From assembly GCA_934098485.1 (NCBI GenBank), contig CAKOOH010000003.1:1-64000 (forward strand): a stretch of 64,000 nucleotides of DNA. Direction: 5' to 3'. This DNA comes from an uncultured Bacilli bacterium. GTDB taxonomy: Bacteria; Bacillota_I; Bacilli_A; RF39; UBA660. The notes beneath the pieces were generated by a model, which worked only from the letters and a program-made list of their open reading frames with translations, was not told the DNA's origin and ran no database searches. The position numbers and the translations under genes were made by a program. Positions 7,989-17,052 of the stretch are shown here, piece by piece (position 1 is the first letter of the stretch; every line of letters starts with the position of its first letter).

Positions 7989-9744
7989 AATTAAAATAAT
8001 GAGCGAAGACTTATCCAATAAAATAGCCGCTGGAGAAGTTGTTGAAAGAATCGCTAATGTCGTTAAAGAACTAGTTGAAAATAGTATCGATGCTGGTAGT
8101 AAAAATATAAAAGTAGAATTAATTGATTCGGGCTTTAAAGAAATTAAAGTAACTGATGATGGCTCCGGTATGGATAAAAACGATGCTCAAAATGCTTTTC
8201 TAAGGCATGCTACCAGTAAGCTTTATAAACTAGAAGATTTATTTTTCATAAATACTTTAGGTTTTCGTGGTGAAGCTCTTCCTAGTATTGCTTCTGTTTC
8301 TAAAATTGAACTTACCACTTCTGATGGAAACATGGGAACGCATATCACTTTAAATGGAGGTAAAATTGATTCAGTAGAAGCCTGCAGTGCTAATAAAGGA
8401 ACTATTATTAAGGTAAAAGATTTATTTTATAATACTCCCGCCAGATTAAAATATTTAAAAAGTGAAACTACTGAGTTATCGGGCGTTACCTATTATATTG
8501 AAAGACTTGCTTTATCATATCCCGATATTTCCTTTTATTTAAGTAATAATAATAATGTTATTGTAAACACTTTAGGAAGTAATAATTTACTTAAGACTAT
8601 TCATGAATTATACGGATTAGAAGTAAGTAAAAATATGATTGAAATAAACGCTTCTAATGATGATTATGATTTACATGGATACGTTTGTAAACCCGCTATA
8701 TTAAAATCAAATCGTAACTTTATGATAATAATTGTAAACGGTAGAGTAGTAAAAAATAATGAATTAAATAAAACCATTAATGATGCTTATTACACCTATA
8801 AACCAGATATTAAATTTCCCGTTGTGGTTTTAAAAATAGAAACTGATCCCACACTAATAGATGTTAATATCCATCCTACTAAACAAGATATTAAATTTAG
8901 TAAAATGGATGCCCTAAAGGATTTAGTTTTAAATACGATTAAAAAGGCTCTATATAACTCTTTATTAATTCCTAAAGTTGAAGTAAAAACTATTAATAAT
9001 GGTCAAAATGAAATACCTATTATGAGAGATAAAGAAGAATTTGTTTTACCTGAAGAAGCACCCATGATGATTAATGATAGTTTAGATATAACTTTAGAAA
9101 CTAAACCCATTCAAAATTCTTTTGACTTTACGAAAGATGAAAAAAACGAAGAAATTAAAAAATTAGAATTATATCCTTGTGGGTTAGTAATGGGAACCTA
9201 CATTGTTGCGCAAAATGATGAAGCTATGTATTTAATTGATCAGCACGCCGCTCAAGAAAGAATAAATTACGAAAAAATTATCAAAGCCTTAAAGGAAGAG
9301 AAAAACACTATTACTGATTTATTATTTCCTATAAGTATCGAGTTAAGTCCTAGTGATTATTTAACCTTTAAAGAGCATATGAATGTCTTAACTGACTTAG
9401 GATTTAATATTGAAGAATTTGGTATTAACACTATCATTGTTAAATCTCATCCTACTTGGTTAATATCAGGATATGAAGAAGAAAATATAAGAAGAATAAT
9501 TGAATATGTAATAACTCTTCCCAAAGAATTTGATAAAGTAAAATTTAAAGATCACATTGCCAAAACTTGTGCTTGCAAAATGAGTGTTAAAGGAAATACT
9601 AATATAACCCATGAGCAAGCCGAAAATTTGCTTAATGATTTAGTAAAATGTGATAATCCATATAATTGTCCTCATGGAAGGCCAACAATTATTACCTTTA
9701 CAAAGTATGAATTAGAAAGGATGTTTAAAAGGGTGATGGACTAA
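7981..9744 (+). CDS. mutL: DNA mismatch repair protein MutL
   Basis: A 587-residue MutL. The GHKL ATPase half contains ELVENSIDAGSK, DDGSGM and GFRGEALPSI. The C-terminal half holds the endonuclease motif DQHAAQERINYE (from residue ~420) plus ACKMSVKG and CPHGRP, the zinc and endonuclease residues of MutL proteins from bacteria lacking MutH. It should therefore nick DNA itself after MutS binding. mutS is not in the window. The gene overlaps yqeH by 8 nt, and its last base is the first base of the next gene (TAATG-type coupling). Confidence 0.96.
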   Translation: MSKIKIMSEDLSNKIAAGEVVERIANVVKELVENSIDAGSKNIKVELIDSGFKEIKVTDDGSGMDKNDAQNAFLRHATSKLYKLEDLFFINTLGFRGEALPSIASVSKIELTTSDGNMGTHITLNGGKIDSVEACSANKGTIIKVKDLFYNTPARLKYLKSETTELSGVTYYIERLALSYPDISFYLSNNNNVIVNTLGSNNLLKTIHELYGLEVSKNMIEINASNDDYDLHGYVCKPAILKSNRNFMIIIVNGRVVKNNELNKTINDAYYTYKPDIKFPVVVLKIETDPTLIDVNIHPTKQDIKFSKMDALKDLVLNTIKKALYNSLLIPKVEVKTINNGQNEIPIMRDKEEFVLPEEAPMMINDSLDITLETKPIQNSFDFTKDEKNEEIKKLELYPCGLVMGTYIVAQNDEAMYLIDQHAAQERINYEKIIKALKEEKNTITDLLFPISIELSPSDYLTFKEHMNVLTDLGFNIEEFGINTIIVKSHPTWLISGYEEENIRRIIEYVITLPKEFDKVKFKDHIAKTCACKMSVKGNTNITHEQAENLLNDLVKCDNPYNCPHGRPTIITFTKYELERMFKRVMD

Positions 9745-10079
9745 TGATTCATGATATGCATGTAGATAATGATGCCTTTATGAAAATCAAAGAAGGCACT
9801 AAAACTGTTGAATTAAGATTAAATGATGTTAAAAGAAGAAATCTTCACGTTGGAGAAATAATTATTTTAGAAAACCGTACAAGCAAAGAAAAAATTAATG
9901 TTAAAATTGTCGGTTTAAAAAAATATCCAAGTTTTAAAGAATTATACGCTGATTTTAGCCCTATATCTTTAGGCTATAATAAAGAAGAAACCGCATCTTA
10001 TCACGACATGGAAAAATATTATTCTAAAGAAGAAATTTTAAAATATGGCGTTTTAGCCATTGAGATAGTTTTAATATGA
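9744..10079 (+). CDS. ASCH domain protein
   Basis: A 111-residue single-domain protein. The start DMHVDNDAFMKIKEGTKTVELRL and the later GEIIILENR are typical of the ASCH (PUA-like) fold, which binds RNA or modified nucleosides. Some ASCH proteins hydrolyse N4-acetylcytidine; there is no basis to assign that activity here. It is embedded between mutL and miaA with a 1-nt overlap upstream and a 4-nt ATGA overlap downstream, so it is expressed with a tRNA-modification gene. Confidence 0.8.
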   Translation: MIHDMHVDNDAFMKIKEGTKTVELRLNDVKRRNLHVGEIIILENRTSKEKINVKIVGLKKYPSFKELYADFSPISLGYNKEETASYHDMEKYYSKEEILKYGVLAIEIVLI

Positions 10080-10933
10080 TTATTGTAGTAACCGGTCCAA
10101 CTGGTGTTGGAAAAACCAAATTAAGTGTTGAATTAGCTAAAAAGTATCATGCTATTATTGTAAATGCTGATTCGATGCAAGTATACAAAGATTTAAATAT
10201 TGGCACCGCTAAAATAACCGAAGAAGAAAAAGAAAATATCCCTCATTATTTATTTGATATTGTAAATCCTGAAGATATGTACACAGTATATGATTATCAA
10301 AAAGATGTAAGAAATATTTTAGATCATAATAAAGATAAGAACATTATTATAGTTGGTGGCACTGGTTTATACATTAAAGCCGCTCTTTATAATTATAAAT
10401 TTACTGATGAAACATCTTTTGACGAATATGAAAATTTATCAAATGAAGAACTTTTAGATCTAGTAAGGAAAAAATATCCTGATTTAAAGGTAGACATAAA
10501 TAATCGTAAAAGATTAGTTAGAGCTTTAAATAAAAAAGATGATTATGATGCATCTGGCAATCAATTATTATATAATGCTATATTTATTGGCTTAACAACT
10601 AATCGTGACAATCTATACGATATTATCAATAAGAGGGTTGATAAAATGTTTGCTTTTGGCCTATTAGAAGAAGTAAAAAAATTATATGATCAAAACATTC
10701 ATAGTAAAGCCATTTATACCGGGATAGGGTATAAAGAACTATATGATTACTTTGATGGCAAAATAACTTTAGAAGAAGCTAAAGACTTAATCAAAAAAAG
10801 AAGCCGTCATTACGCTAAAAGACAATATACTTGGTTTAATAATAAAATGAATATTACTTGGTTTGAAACCAATTATGAAGATTTTTCTAAAACTGTAAAT
10901 GCAGTTATTAACTATATCGAAAATATTAAGTAA
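10076..10933 (+). CDS. miaA: tRNA dimethylallyltransferase MiaA
   Basis: A 285-residue MiaA with P-loop GPTGVGKTKLS (residues ~6-16), the DSMQVYKDLNIGTAK substrate motif, GGTGLYIKA, and the C-terminal RSRHYAKRQYTWF segment. It adds the isopentenyl group to A37 of tRNAs that read codons starting with U. The protein is slightly shorter than Bacillus MiaA (~314). The start ATG overlaps the preceding TGA stop. A hairpin at the stop codon ends the yqeG-yqeH-mutL-ASCH-miaA operon. Confidence 0.95.
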   Translation: MIIVVTGPTGVGKTKLSVELAKKYHAIIVNADSMQVYKDLNIGTAKITEEEKENIPHYLFDIVNPEDMYTVYDYQKDVRNILDHNKDKNIIIVGGTGLYIKAALYNYKFTDETSFDEYENLSNEELLDLVRKKYPDLKVDINNRKRLVRALNKKDDYDASGNQLLYNAIFIGLTTNRDNLYDIINKRVDKMFAFGLLEEVKKLYDQNIHSKAIYTGIGYKELYDYFDGKITLEEAKDLIKKRSRHYAKRQYTWFNNKMNITWFETNYEDFSKTVNAVINYIENIK

Positions 10934-10955
10934 AGAAAAGCATCTTTACTTTTTA
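10928..10955 (+). terminator. Terminator after miaA
   Basis: AAGTAAAG (10928-10935) pairs with CTTTACTT (10944-10951), with an 8-nt loop and a T-rich tail. The stem overlaps the miaA stop codon. Confidence 0.7.
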
Positions 10956-11008
10956 TATGTCTTTTGTTTTCTTATAAATTATTATATAATAACAAGTGGT
11001 GATATTTT

Positions 11009-12136
11009 ATGATTTATTTAGATTACTCAGCAACTACGCCTGTACTGCCAGAAGTTTTAAACAGTTATAACAAAGTTACAATAGACTATTTTGGCAATCC
11101 TAATAGTATGCACTCTTTAGGTGTAAAATCTCATGAATTACTAACTAGTGCTACCAAACAAATTTCTAAAATTTTAAATATTAAAGAAGATGAAATTATT
11201 TATACAAGTGGCTCTACTGAAAGTAATAACTTAGCGCTTATTGGTCTTGCAATGGCTAAAGGAAAGCCGGGAAGCCACATAATTGTCTCTAAATTTGAAC
11301 ACGAATCAATTTATGGTATCTGTAAATATTTAGAAAACAATGGCTTCATTATTGATTATGTTGATAATACGATTGAAGGCGTTATAGATTTAGAAAACTT
11401 AAAACAGTTAATAACTAAAAATACTATATTAGTAAGTATATGTGCTGTAAATAGTGAAACTGGTATTCGTCAGCCTCTAAAAATAATAAAACAAATAATT
11501 AATAAAGAAAATCCTAATACCATTTTTCATAGTGATATGACGCAGGCTGCTGGTAAAGTACCAATTAATTTAAATGATGTTGATATGGCTTCATTTTCCG
11601 GTCATAAAATCTATGGACCTAAAGGTATTGGCATGCTATATAAAAGAAGTGGAGTAAATATAAAACCTCTATTATATGGCTCTAATAATGATATTAGACC
11701 AGGAACGCCGCCGCTACCTCTAATCGTTGCTTTTTCTAAAGCCTTACGTATCGCGGAAGAAGATCTTACATCTAAAGAAGAAAAAATCAAAAAGTATAAT
11801 GAAAAAATCTGCAAATATTTAGAAAAGTACCCAAATATAAAAATTAATAAAACTAAGTATTCAATACCTAATATTTTAAATATAAGTTTAATGAGTATTA
11901 AACCAGAAACCTTTATTCATGCTCTAGAAAAACATGACGTTTATGTAAGTTCTAACACTGCTTGTTCAAGTGGTAAAATTTCTGCCGCTGTATTAAATTT
12001 ATATCGTGATAAAGTAAGAGCGCTAACAACTATTAGAATTAGTTTATCTTATTTAACCACCACCGAAGAAATTACTGAATTTTTAAAGATATTTGATAAC
12101 GTTTATACCAAATTAATGGAGCTTGCGAATGCTTGA
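11009..12136 (+). CDS. Cysteine desulfurase (IscS/NifS family)
   Basis: A 375-residue PLP-dependent class V aminotransferase. It shows the N-terminal YLDYSATTPVLPEV, SGSTESNNLAL, the PLP-lysine motif SFSGHKIYGPKGIG (Lys ~200) and the catalytic cysteine in SSNTACSSGK (~325). It supplies sulfur from cysteine. Its location two genes before thiI, which needs sulfur for tRNA s4U8, matches the NifZ-ThiI pairing of Bacillus. A TATAAT near 10984 and GTGGTGA RBS precede the start. Its TGA stop overlaps the next gene. Confidence 0.92.
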   Translation: MIYLDYSATTPVLPEVLNSYNKVTIDYFGNPNSMHSLGVKSHELLTSATKQISKILNIKEDEIIYTSGSTESNNLALIGLAMAKGKPGSHIIVSKFEHESIYGICKYLENNGFIIDYVDNTIEGVIDLENLKQLITKNTILVSICAVNSETGIRQPLKIIKQIINKENPNTIFHSDMTQAAGKVPINLNDVDMASFSGHKIYGPKGIGMLYKRSGVNIKPLLYGSNNDIRPGTPPLPLIVAFSKALRIAEEDLTSKEEKIKKYNEKICKYLEKYPNIKINKTKYSIPNILNISLMSIKPETFIHALEKHDVYVSSNTACSSGKISAAVLNLYRDKVRALTTIRISLSYLTTTEEITEFLKIFDNVYTKLMELANA

Positions 12137-12614
12137 GTTTAGTACTGAAAATTATCATTTTATGACATTTGATCCTTATCGTCTAGATCATTTAAAAGCC
12201 GAGATGTACTTAAATACTGATCCCGACATTAGAAGATATTTAGGCGATTCAATAAAAGAATTCTTAGAATTTCCCGATCAAACATCTTTAAATGATGCTG
12301 CTTTTTTAGTATCGAGAAATGATCGAATAATTGGTTATGTGGCACTTTTTGATTACTATCGTTTTCTAGATATGCATTATGCTTTATTACGATCTGCCCG
12401 TGGCTTTGCTTTTTCTAAAACTGAAACAACTGGTTCTTCACTTATTAAAGAAACATCAAGTGCCGTCTTTAAGCGCACTCCATCTTTAGATTTTATAAAA
12501 TTATATATAGATCAAAATAATATTAATAGTATGCGCGCTGCCGAAAATGCCGGCTTTAAACTTTATGGCGAAGTCGTCGATTTTAATTTAGAGTACCGTA
12601 AATATAGACCATAA
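12129..12614 (+). CDS. GNAT-family acetyltransferase-like protein
   Basis: A ~161-residue protein with features of a GNAT acetyltransferase. Residues ~55-70 (RNDRIIGYVALFDYY) look like beta-strand 4, and the ending DQNNINSMRAAENAGFKLYG is the familiar GNAT C-terminal motif. The acetyl-CoA loop (here SARGFAFSKTETTGSSLIKE) is poorly matched, so substrate binding may differ. I chose the ATG at 12129, eight bases after GGAG; a TTG at 12123 is too close to that site. It overlaps the cysteine desulfurase gene by 8 nt. The substrate is unknown. Confidence 0.7.
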   Translation: MLEFSTENYHFMTFDPYRLDHLKAEMYLNTDPDIRRYLGDSIKEFLEFPDQTSLNDAAFLVSRNDRIIGYVALFDYYRFLDMHYALLRSARGFAFSKTETTGSSLIKETSSAVFKRTPSLDFIKLYIDQNNINSMRAAENAGFKLYGEVVDFNLEYRKYRP

Positions 12615-12649
12615 AAAGGATTGTTAAACATTCCTTTTTTCGTTATAAT
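12613..12649 (+). terminator. Terminator with nested thiI promoter
   Basis: AAAAAGGA (12613-12620) pairs with TCCTTTTT (12632-12639) and runs into Ts, ending the desulfurase-GNAT unit. The loop holds TTGTTA (12621-12626), which with a 17-nt spacer and TATAAT (12644-12649) gives a promoter for thiI. Confidence 0.65.
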
Positions 12650-12704
12650 ATGAAAGAAGAAATTTTCAAAAAGCAAATATAATATCAAAGAAAAAGGTGT
12701 AAAT

Positions 12705-13886
12705 ATGAAAAAACTAATTATGATTAAATATGGAGAATTAACAACAAAACATGATAATATCAACTTCTTTATTAAAACATTAAAAGATAATATAAATGTC
12801 GCTTTAAAAGAAATTCCACATGAAATAAATTATGATATAGGACGTATGTTTATTGAAACTGAAAACTATGATGAAGTAAAAAATACTTTATTAAATATTT
12901 TTGGAATTCATGAAATAAACATAGCCTATGAATTAGAAAATAATGACATTTTAAATATCGAAAAAAATATATTAGAATTATTAAAAAACAAAGAATTTAA
13001 AACTTTTAAAGTAGCAACTAAAAGAAGTGATAAAAATTATCCTTTAAATAGTATGGAAATATCAAAACGCCTTGGCGGGTTTGTTTTAAAAAATGTTGAA
13101 AATCTAACTGTTGATGTGAATAATCCTGAAATTACTATTAATGTGGAAATCCGTTTAAATAAAGCCTATATTTATTTTGAAAAAGAAACTGGTATTGGCG
13201 GATACCCTGTAGGTACTTTAGGTAAAGGAATTCTAATGTTAAGTGGCGGCATTGATTCACCAGTTGCAGGATTTTTAGCCATGAAAAGAGGCATAAGATT
13301 AGAAGCCATATACTTTGACGCTCCACCACATACTAGTGAAAATGCTAAAAACAAAGTACTAGAATTAGCCGAAAAACTATCACTTTATAGTGGCTATTTA
13401 AAAGTTCACATAATTAAATTTACCGAAATAGAAGAGGCCATTTATAAAAAATGCCCTAAAGAATATATGATTACAATTATGCGCCGTCAAATGTATCGTA
13501 TTGCGGAAAAAATAGCTAAAAAGAATAATGCTAAAGCCATTATCAATGGTGAATCAGTTGGCCAGGTAGCCAGTCAAACCCTAACTAGTATGGGCGCAAT
13601 TAACGACGTAACAACTATGCCTGTTTTAAGACCTGTATGTTGCTTTGATAAATTAGAAATAATTAATTTAGCCAAAAAAATCGGAACTTATGATATTAGT
13701 ATTAGACCATATGAAGACTGCTGCACTATCTTTGTTCCTAAACACCCAGTTATTAACCCTAATATTTCCTTGGCAAGAGAATATGAAAAACTATTTGACT
13801 TTGAAACTATGATTAAGACTGCTGTTGCCACGGAAGAAATTATTAAATTACCGCTAAAAAACGAAGAATTTGAAAATATTTTATAA
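12705..13886 (+). CDS. thiI: tRNA 4-thiouridine synthetase ThiI
   Basis: A 393-residue ThiI with N-terminal ferredoxin-like and THUMP domains (residues 1-165) and the PP-loop motif LSGGIDSPVAGF (~178-189). The later GESVGQVASQTL and RPYEDCCTIFVPKHP segments are typical of the family. There is no rhodanese domain, as in most Firmicutes, so sulfur should come from the nearby cysteine desulfurase. It makes s4U8 in tRNA and may take part in thiamine thiazole synthesis. AAAGGTG precedes the ATG. Confidence 0.95.
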   Translation: MKKLIMIKYGELTTKHDNINFFIKTLKDNINVALKEIPHEINYDIGRMFIETENYDEVKNTLLNIFGIHEINIAYELENNDILNIEKNILELLKNKEFKTFKVATKRSDKNYPLNSMEISKRLGGFVLKNVENLTVDVNNPEITINVEIRLNKAYIYFEKETGIGGYPVGTLGKGILMLSGGIDSPVAGFLAMKRGIRLEAIYFDAPPHTSENAKNKVLELAEKLSLYSGYLKVHIIKFTEIEEAIYKKCPKEYMITIMRRQMYRIAEKIAKKNNAKAIINGESVGQVASQTLTSMGAINDVTTMPVLRPVCCFDKLEIINLAKKIGTYDISIRPYEDCCTIFVPKHPVINPNISLAREYEKLFDFETMIKTAVATEEIIKLPLKNEEFENIL

Positions 13887-13918
13887 AATAAATCCCATAA
13901 TAATAATGGGTGATCGTA

Positions 13919-14077
13919 TTGAAAGGATACAATATAGATAAAACGTTAAAAGATAGACTTCAAAATGAATTTAATAATGAATATGGTATTGATTTGAAAA
14001 GCCCTAAAGAAAATATCAGTACTTTTCAAAAGCCAAGAAATATTATAAACTCTAACTTAAAAAATATAAAAAGATAG
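13919..14077 (+). CDS. Small hypothetical protein (52 residues)
   Basis: A short reading frame starting at TTG 13919, five bases after GGGTGAT, and ending TAG at 14075-14077. It encodes a basic, Asn/Lys-rich peptide beginning MKGYNIDKTLKDRLQNE. A GTG at 13910 is an alternative start. The hairpin CCCAT-AATAATA-ATGGG (13894-13910) lies directly before it, and a T8 terminator follows, which supports a real small gene placed as the last unit behind thiI. No family is recognised. It could also be non-coding leader or trailer sequence. Confidence 0.45.
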   Translation: MKGYNIDKTLKDRLQNEFNNEYGIDLKSPKENISTFQKPRNIINSNLKNIKR

Positions 14078-14097
14078 CAAAACGCTTCTTTTTTTTG
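14070..14097 (+). terminator. Terminator before ackA
   Basis: An imperfect hairpin (AAGA-T-AGC with GC-TTCTT around AAAAC) ends in eight Ts (14089-14096). A TATAAT at 14098-14103, probably the ackA -10, follows immediately. Confidence 0.55.
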
Positions 14098-14124
14098 TAT
14101 AATAACCTTAGGTGATTAGAAAAA

Positions 14125-15303
14125 ATGAAAATATTAAGTGTAAACGCTGGTTCATCTTCATTAAAGTTTACTTTATTTGAAATGCCAGAAGAAAAAGAAT
14201 TAATTAGTGGGGTATTCGAAAGAATTGGTATCGAAAATTCTTTTTATACAATCAAATTAAATGGTGAAAAAATAAAAAAAGAAACAGAACTTAAAGATCA
14301 TAAGGCTGCTTTTGAATTATTAGTTAAAGAATTAATTGCCAATAAAATTGTTGAAAATTTAGAAGAAATAGTTGGCATCGGTCATAGAATCGTTCAAGGT
14401 GGCGCTTATTTTGATAAAACAGTTTTAGCGACTGAAGATAATATTTCTATTGTTGAAAAGTTATCTAGTCTAGCACCATTACATAATCCAGCTGCTGTAG
14501 TCGGTGTTCGTGCTGCCCAAAGTGTTTTTCCTAAAGCAACTCAGTCTTTAGTATTTGATACTGCTTTTCATCAAACTATGGAAGAAGAAGTATATTTATA
14601 CCCTGTTCCTTACGAATGGTATACTAAGTACGCTGTAAGAAGATATGGTGCTCATGGTACTAGTCATAAATATGTAAGTATGCGTGCTAATGAAATTTTA
14701 GAAAATAATGAAGCAAAACTAATTACTTGTCATATCGGTAATGGAGCATCTATAAGTGCCGTAAAATCTGGTAAGTGTGTTGAAACTTCTATGGGATTAA
14801 CTCCTAATGCTGGACTTATGATGGGTACTAGATGTGGTGATATTGATGCTACAATTTTACCTTATATAATGGAAGAAACTGGTATGAGTGCTAAAGAAAT
14901 GGACACTGCCTTAAATAAACAATCCGGCTTACTTGGTATCAGCGGAGTATCATCTGATTCAAGAGATATTGAAGATGGTATTAATAACGGCGATGAAAGA
15001 TGTATACTTGCTCAAAAAATGTATGTAAAAAGAATTGTAGATTTTATTGCTAAATACTATGTTCTTTTAGGTGGATGTGATGCCATTATCTTTACTGCTG
15101 GTGTTGGTGAAAACTCTATTATCACTAGAAAGCAAGTTTTAGAAAAATTATCTGTTTTAGGAGTAAAACTAGATGAAGAAAGAAATAACGTTCGCGGAAA
15201 GGAACAATTAATAACTGCTGATAATTCTAAAATTCCAGCCTATGTAATTCCAACTAATGAAGAACTTATGATAGCAATTGACACTTACAACCTAGTAAAA
15301 TAA
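14125..15303 (+). CDS. ackA: Acetate kinase
   Basis: A 392-residue full-length acetate kinase. It shows VNAGSSSLKFTL at the N-terminus, GHRIVQGG, FDTAFHQTM, YGAHGTSHKYV, HIGNGASISA, MGLTPNAGLMMGTRCGDID and FTAGVGENS. It makes ATP from acetyl phosphate, which points to mixed-acid or acetogenic fermentation; pta is not in the window. AGGTGAT seven bases before the ATG is the house-style RBS. It is followed after 11 nt by nrnA, so the two are probably co-transcribed. Confidence 0.97.
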   Translation: MKILSVNAGSSSLKFTLFEMPEEKELISGVFERIGIENSFYTIKLNGEKIKKETELKDHKAAFELLVKELIANKIVENLEEIVGIGHRIVQGGAYFDKTVLATEDNISIVEKLSSLAPLHNPAAVVGVRAAQSVFPKATQSLVFDTAFHQTMEEEVYLYPVPYEWYTKYAVRRYGAHGTSHKYVSMRANEILENNEAKLITCHIGNGASISAVKSGKCVETSMGLTPNAGLMMGTRCGDIDATILPYIMEETGMSAKEMDTALNKQSGLLGISGVSSDSRDIEDGINNGDERCILAQKMYVKRIVDFIAKYYVLLGGCDAIIFTAGVGENSIITRKQVLEKLSVLGVKLDEERNNVRGKEQLITADNSKIPAYVIPTNEELMIAIDTYNLVK

Positions 15304-15314
15304 GGAGGTAAATT

Positions 15315-16283
15315 TTGAAAGAAAAGAACATTTATAAAACAATTGCTAAATATCAAAATATTGTTATAGCCCGTCATATTGGACCTGATCCTGACGCTGT
15401 TGCCAGCCAAATGGCTTTAAAAGATTCAATCAAACTAACATTTCCTAAAAAGAATGTCTTAGCAGCCGGTATCGGAGTAGCTCGTTTTAGATATTTAGGT
15501 GACTTAGATAAAATAGATGAAAGTAGTCTTGAAAAACCACTTTTAATTGTTTTAGATGTTCCTAATATTTCTAGAATTGACGGCATAACATTTAGTAAAT
15601 ATGATAAAGTAATAAAAATCGACCATCATCCTTTTGAAGACAAAATGGGTTTAGAAATTGTCGATGAAAATGCATCTTCTGCCTCTGAAATAGTTGCTAG
15701 ATTAATATATAAAACTAGATTAAAAATGAATAAAGAAATAGCATCAAAATTATATATTGGTATTGCTTCTGACAGTGATCGATTTTTAGTACCAACTACT
15801 ACTGGAAAAACACTTGAAGTGGCTTCTAAATTAATAAATGATTATCAAGTAGATTTAAATGAAATTTATACTAAATTATATGAAAGGCCAATTGCTGACA
15901 TTCGTTTCCAATCATTTTTAACTCTAAATATGACCATTACCGAAAATGGTTTTGGTTATATGAAGATAACAAGTGAAATGATTAAAGAATATGGAGTTGA
16001 TCCTTCCACACCATCTAACTTAGTAAACAATTTTAATTATATAAAAGAAATAATTGCTTGGGCTTTTATAACCTATGATGAAAAACAAGAAATATACAAA
16101 GTAAATATTCGTTCAAGAGGTCCTGTTATTAATGACATAGCATCTAAATATAATGGTGGGGGACATAAATATGCATCTGGTGCTAGGATTAAAAACGAAG
16201 ATGATATTGATAAACTAATCTATGAATTAGATGAAACTTGTAAAATATTTATGGAAAATAAAGAAACTATATTGTCAGAATAG
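15315..16283 (+). CDS. nrnA: DHH-family phosphoesterase, NrnA type
   Basis: A 322-residue DHH/DHHA1 protein. Motifs are RHIGPDPDAVASQ (residues ~19-31), VLDVPN, IDHHPFEDKMG (the DHH signature, ~102) and the C-terminal GGGHKYASGARI of DHHA1. NrnA degrades nanoRNA dinucleotides and dephosphorylates pAp. Start is TTG 15315, seven bases after AAGGAGG. A strong terminator is embedded in the last codons. Confidence 0.88.
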   Translation: MKEKNIYKTIAKYQNIVIARHIGPDPDAVASQMALKDSIKLTFPKKNVLAAGIGVARFRYLGDLDKIDESSLEKPLLIVLDVPNISRIDGITFSKYDKVIKIDHHPFEDKMGLEIVDENASSASEIVARLIYKTRLKMNKEIASKLYIGIASDSDRFLVPTTTGKTLEVASKLINDYQVDLNEIYTKLYERPIADIRFQSFLTLNMTITENGFGYMKITSEMIKEYGVDPSTPSNLVNNFNYIKEIIAWAFITYDEKQEIYKVNIRSRGPVINDIASKYNGGGHKYASGARIKNEDDIDKLIYELDETCKIFMENKETILSE

Positions 16284-16295
16284 TTTCTTTTTATA
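16260..16295 (+). terminator. Terminator overlapping the nrnA 3' end
   Basis: A perfect 11-bp inverted repeat, AAAGAAACTAT (16260-16270) with ATAGTTTCTTT (16280-16290), 9-nt loop, followed by TTATATA. The left arm lies inside the nrnA coding sequence, which therefore encodes its own terminator stem. Confidence 0.8.
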
Positions 16296-16323
16296 TATAA
16301 TAAAAGAACTAAAGGAGATAAAA

Positions 16324-17052
16324 ATGAAATATAATTTAATAAACATAATTGTAGGATTATTCTTTTTAATCGGAGCACTTATTGCTTTAAAAAATAAAGA
16401 AAATAAAAAATTAACTAACTTTAGTGTAGCCTGTGGATTTATCGTTTTAATATTACTTTTAGTAATCGATATAATTCCTGAAACACTCTCTTTATTTACT
16501 AATTATAAATATTTGTACATTATTTCTGGTACTCTTATTGGTTTAGGTTTACTATTTATATTAGAAAAGAAAGTTCCTCACCATGATCATTTTGAAGAAG
16601 TAAAACACCATGAAAATCATTTAAATCATATAGGTATCATGACATCAGTGGCACTTATCATTCACAATATTGTTGAAGGAATGGGAATTTATGGTATCGC
16701 TCAAAATGATTTTAAAACCGGTATTATTTATGCTATTGGCGTTGGACTTCATAATATTCCTTTTGGTATTGAAATTACCGCGATGCTAAACAAAAATAAA
16801 AATAAAAAAGTCATGTGGATATATTTAATTTTACTATCTATTTCAACCTTTATTGGTGGCATCATTTTAAATTTATTTAAAGATTTACTAACAAATACAC
16901 TCTTAGGATTTCTTTTAAGCATAACTATTGGCATGATAATTTATCTAGTTATCTTTGAGCTATTTATTGAATTAAAAGAAAATTATAACAAATATAGTAC
17001 CATCGGTTTAATAACTGGTATCATTTTAATGTTAGTAGGAGGACTATTATGA
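16324..17052 (+). CDS. ZIP-family metal transporter
   Basis: A ~242-residue integral membrane protein with about seven or eight hydrophobic segments. The ZIP core motif is seen in helix 4 (HNIVEGMGIYG) and helix 5 (GVGLHNIPFGIEI), whose His/Glu residues bind the metal. The loop HHDHFEEVKHHENHLNH is His-rich, as in many zinc transporters. It should import Zn2+ or another divalent metal. The start is ATG 16324 after AAAGGAGATAAAA; in-frame codons upstream lie inside nrnA and its terminator. It overlaps the patatin gene by 4 nt. Confidence 0.88.
   Translation: MKYNLINIIVGLFFLIGALIALKNKENKKLTNFSVACGFIVLILLLVIDIIPETLSLFTNYKYLYIISGTLIGLGLLFILEKKVPHHDHFEEVKHHENHLNHIGIMTSVALIIHNIVEGMGIYGIAQNDFKTGIIYAIGVGLHNIPFGIEITAMLNKNKNKKVMWIYLILLSISTFIGGIILNLFKDLLTNTLLGFLLSITIGMIIYLVIFELFIELKENYNKYSTIGLITGIILMLVGGLL

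Noticed and set aside
7020..10079. Possible use of TGA for tryptophan, as in Mycoplasma
   Set aside because: Several genes end in TGA overlapping the next ATG (for example yqeG 7027 and the ASCH gene 10079) and tryptophans are TGG, so TGA is a stop here.
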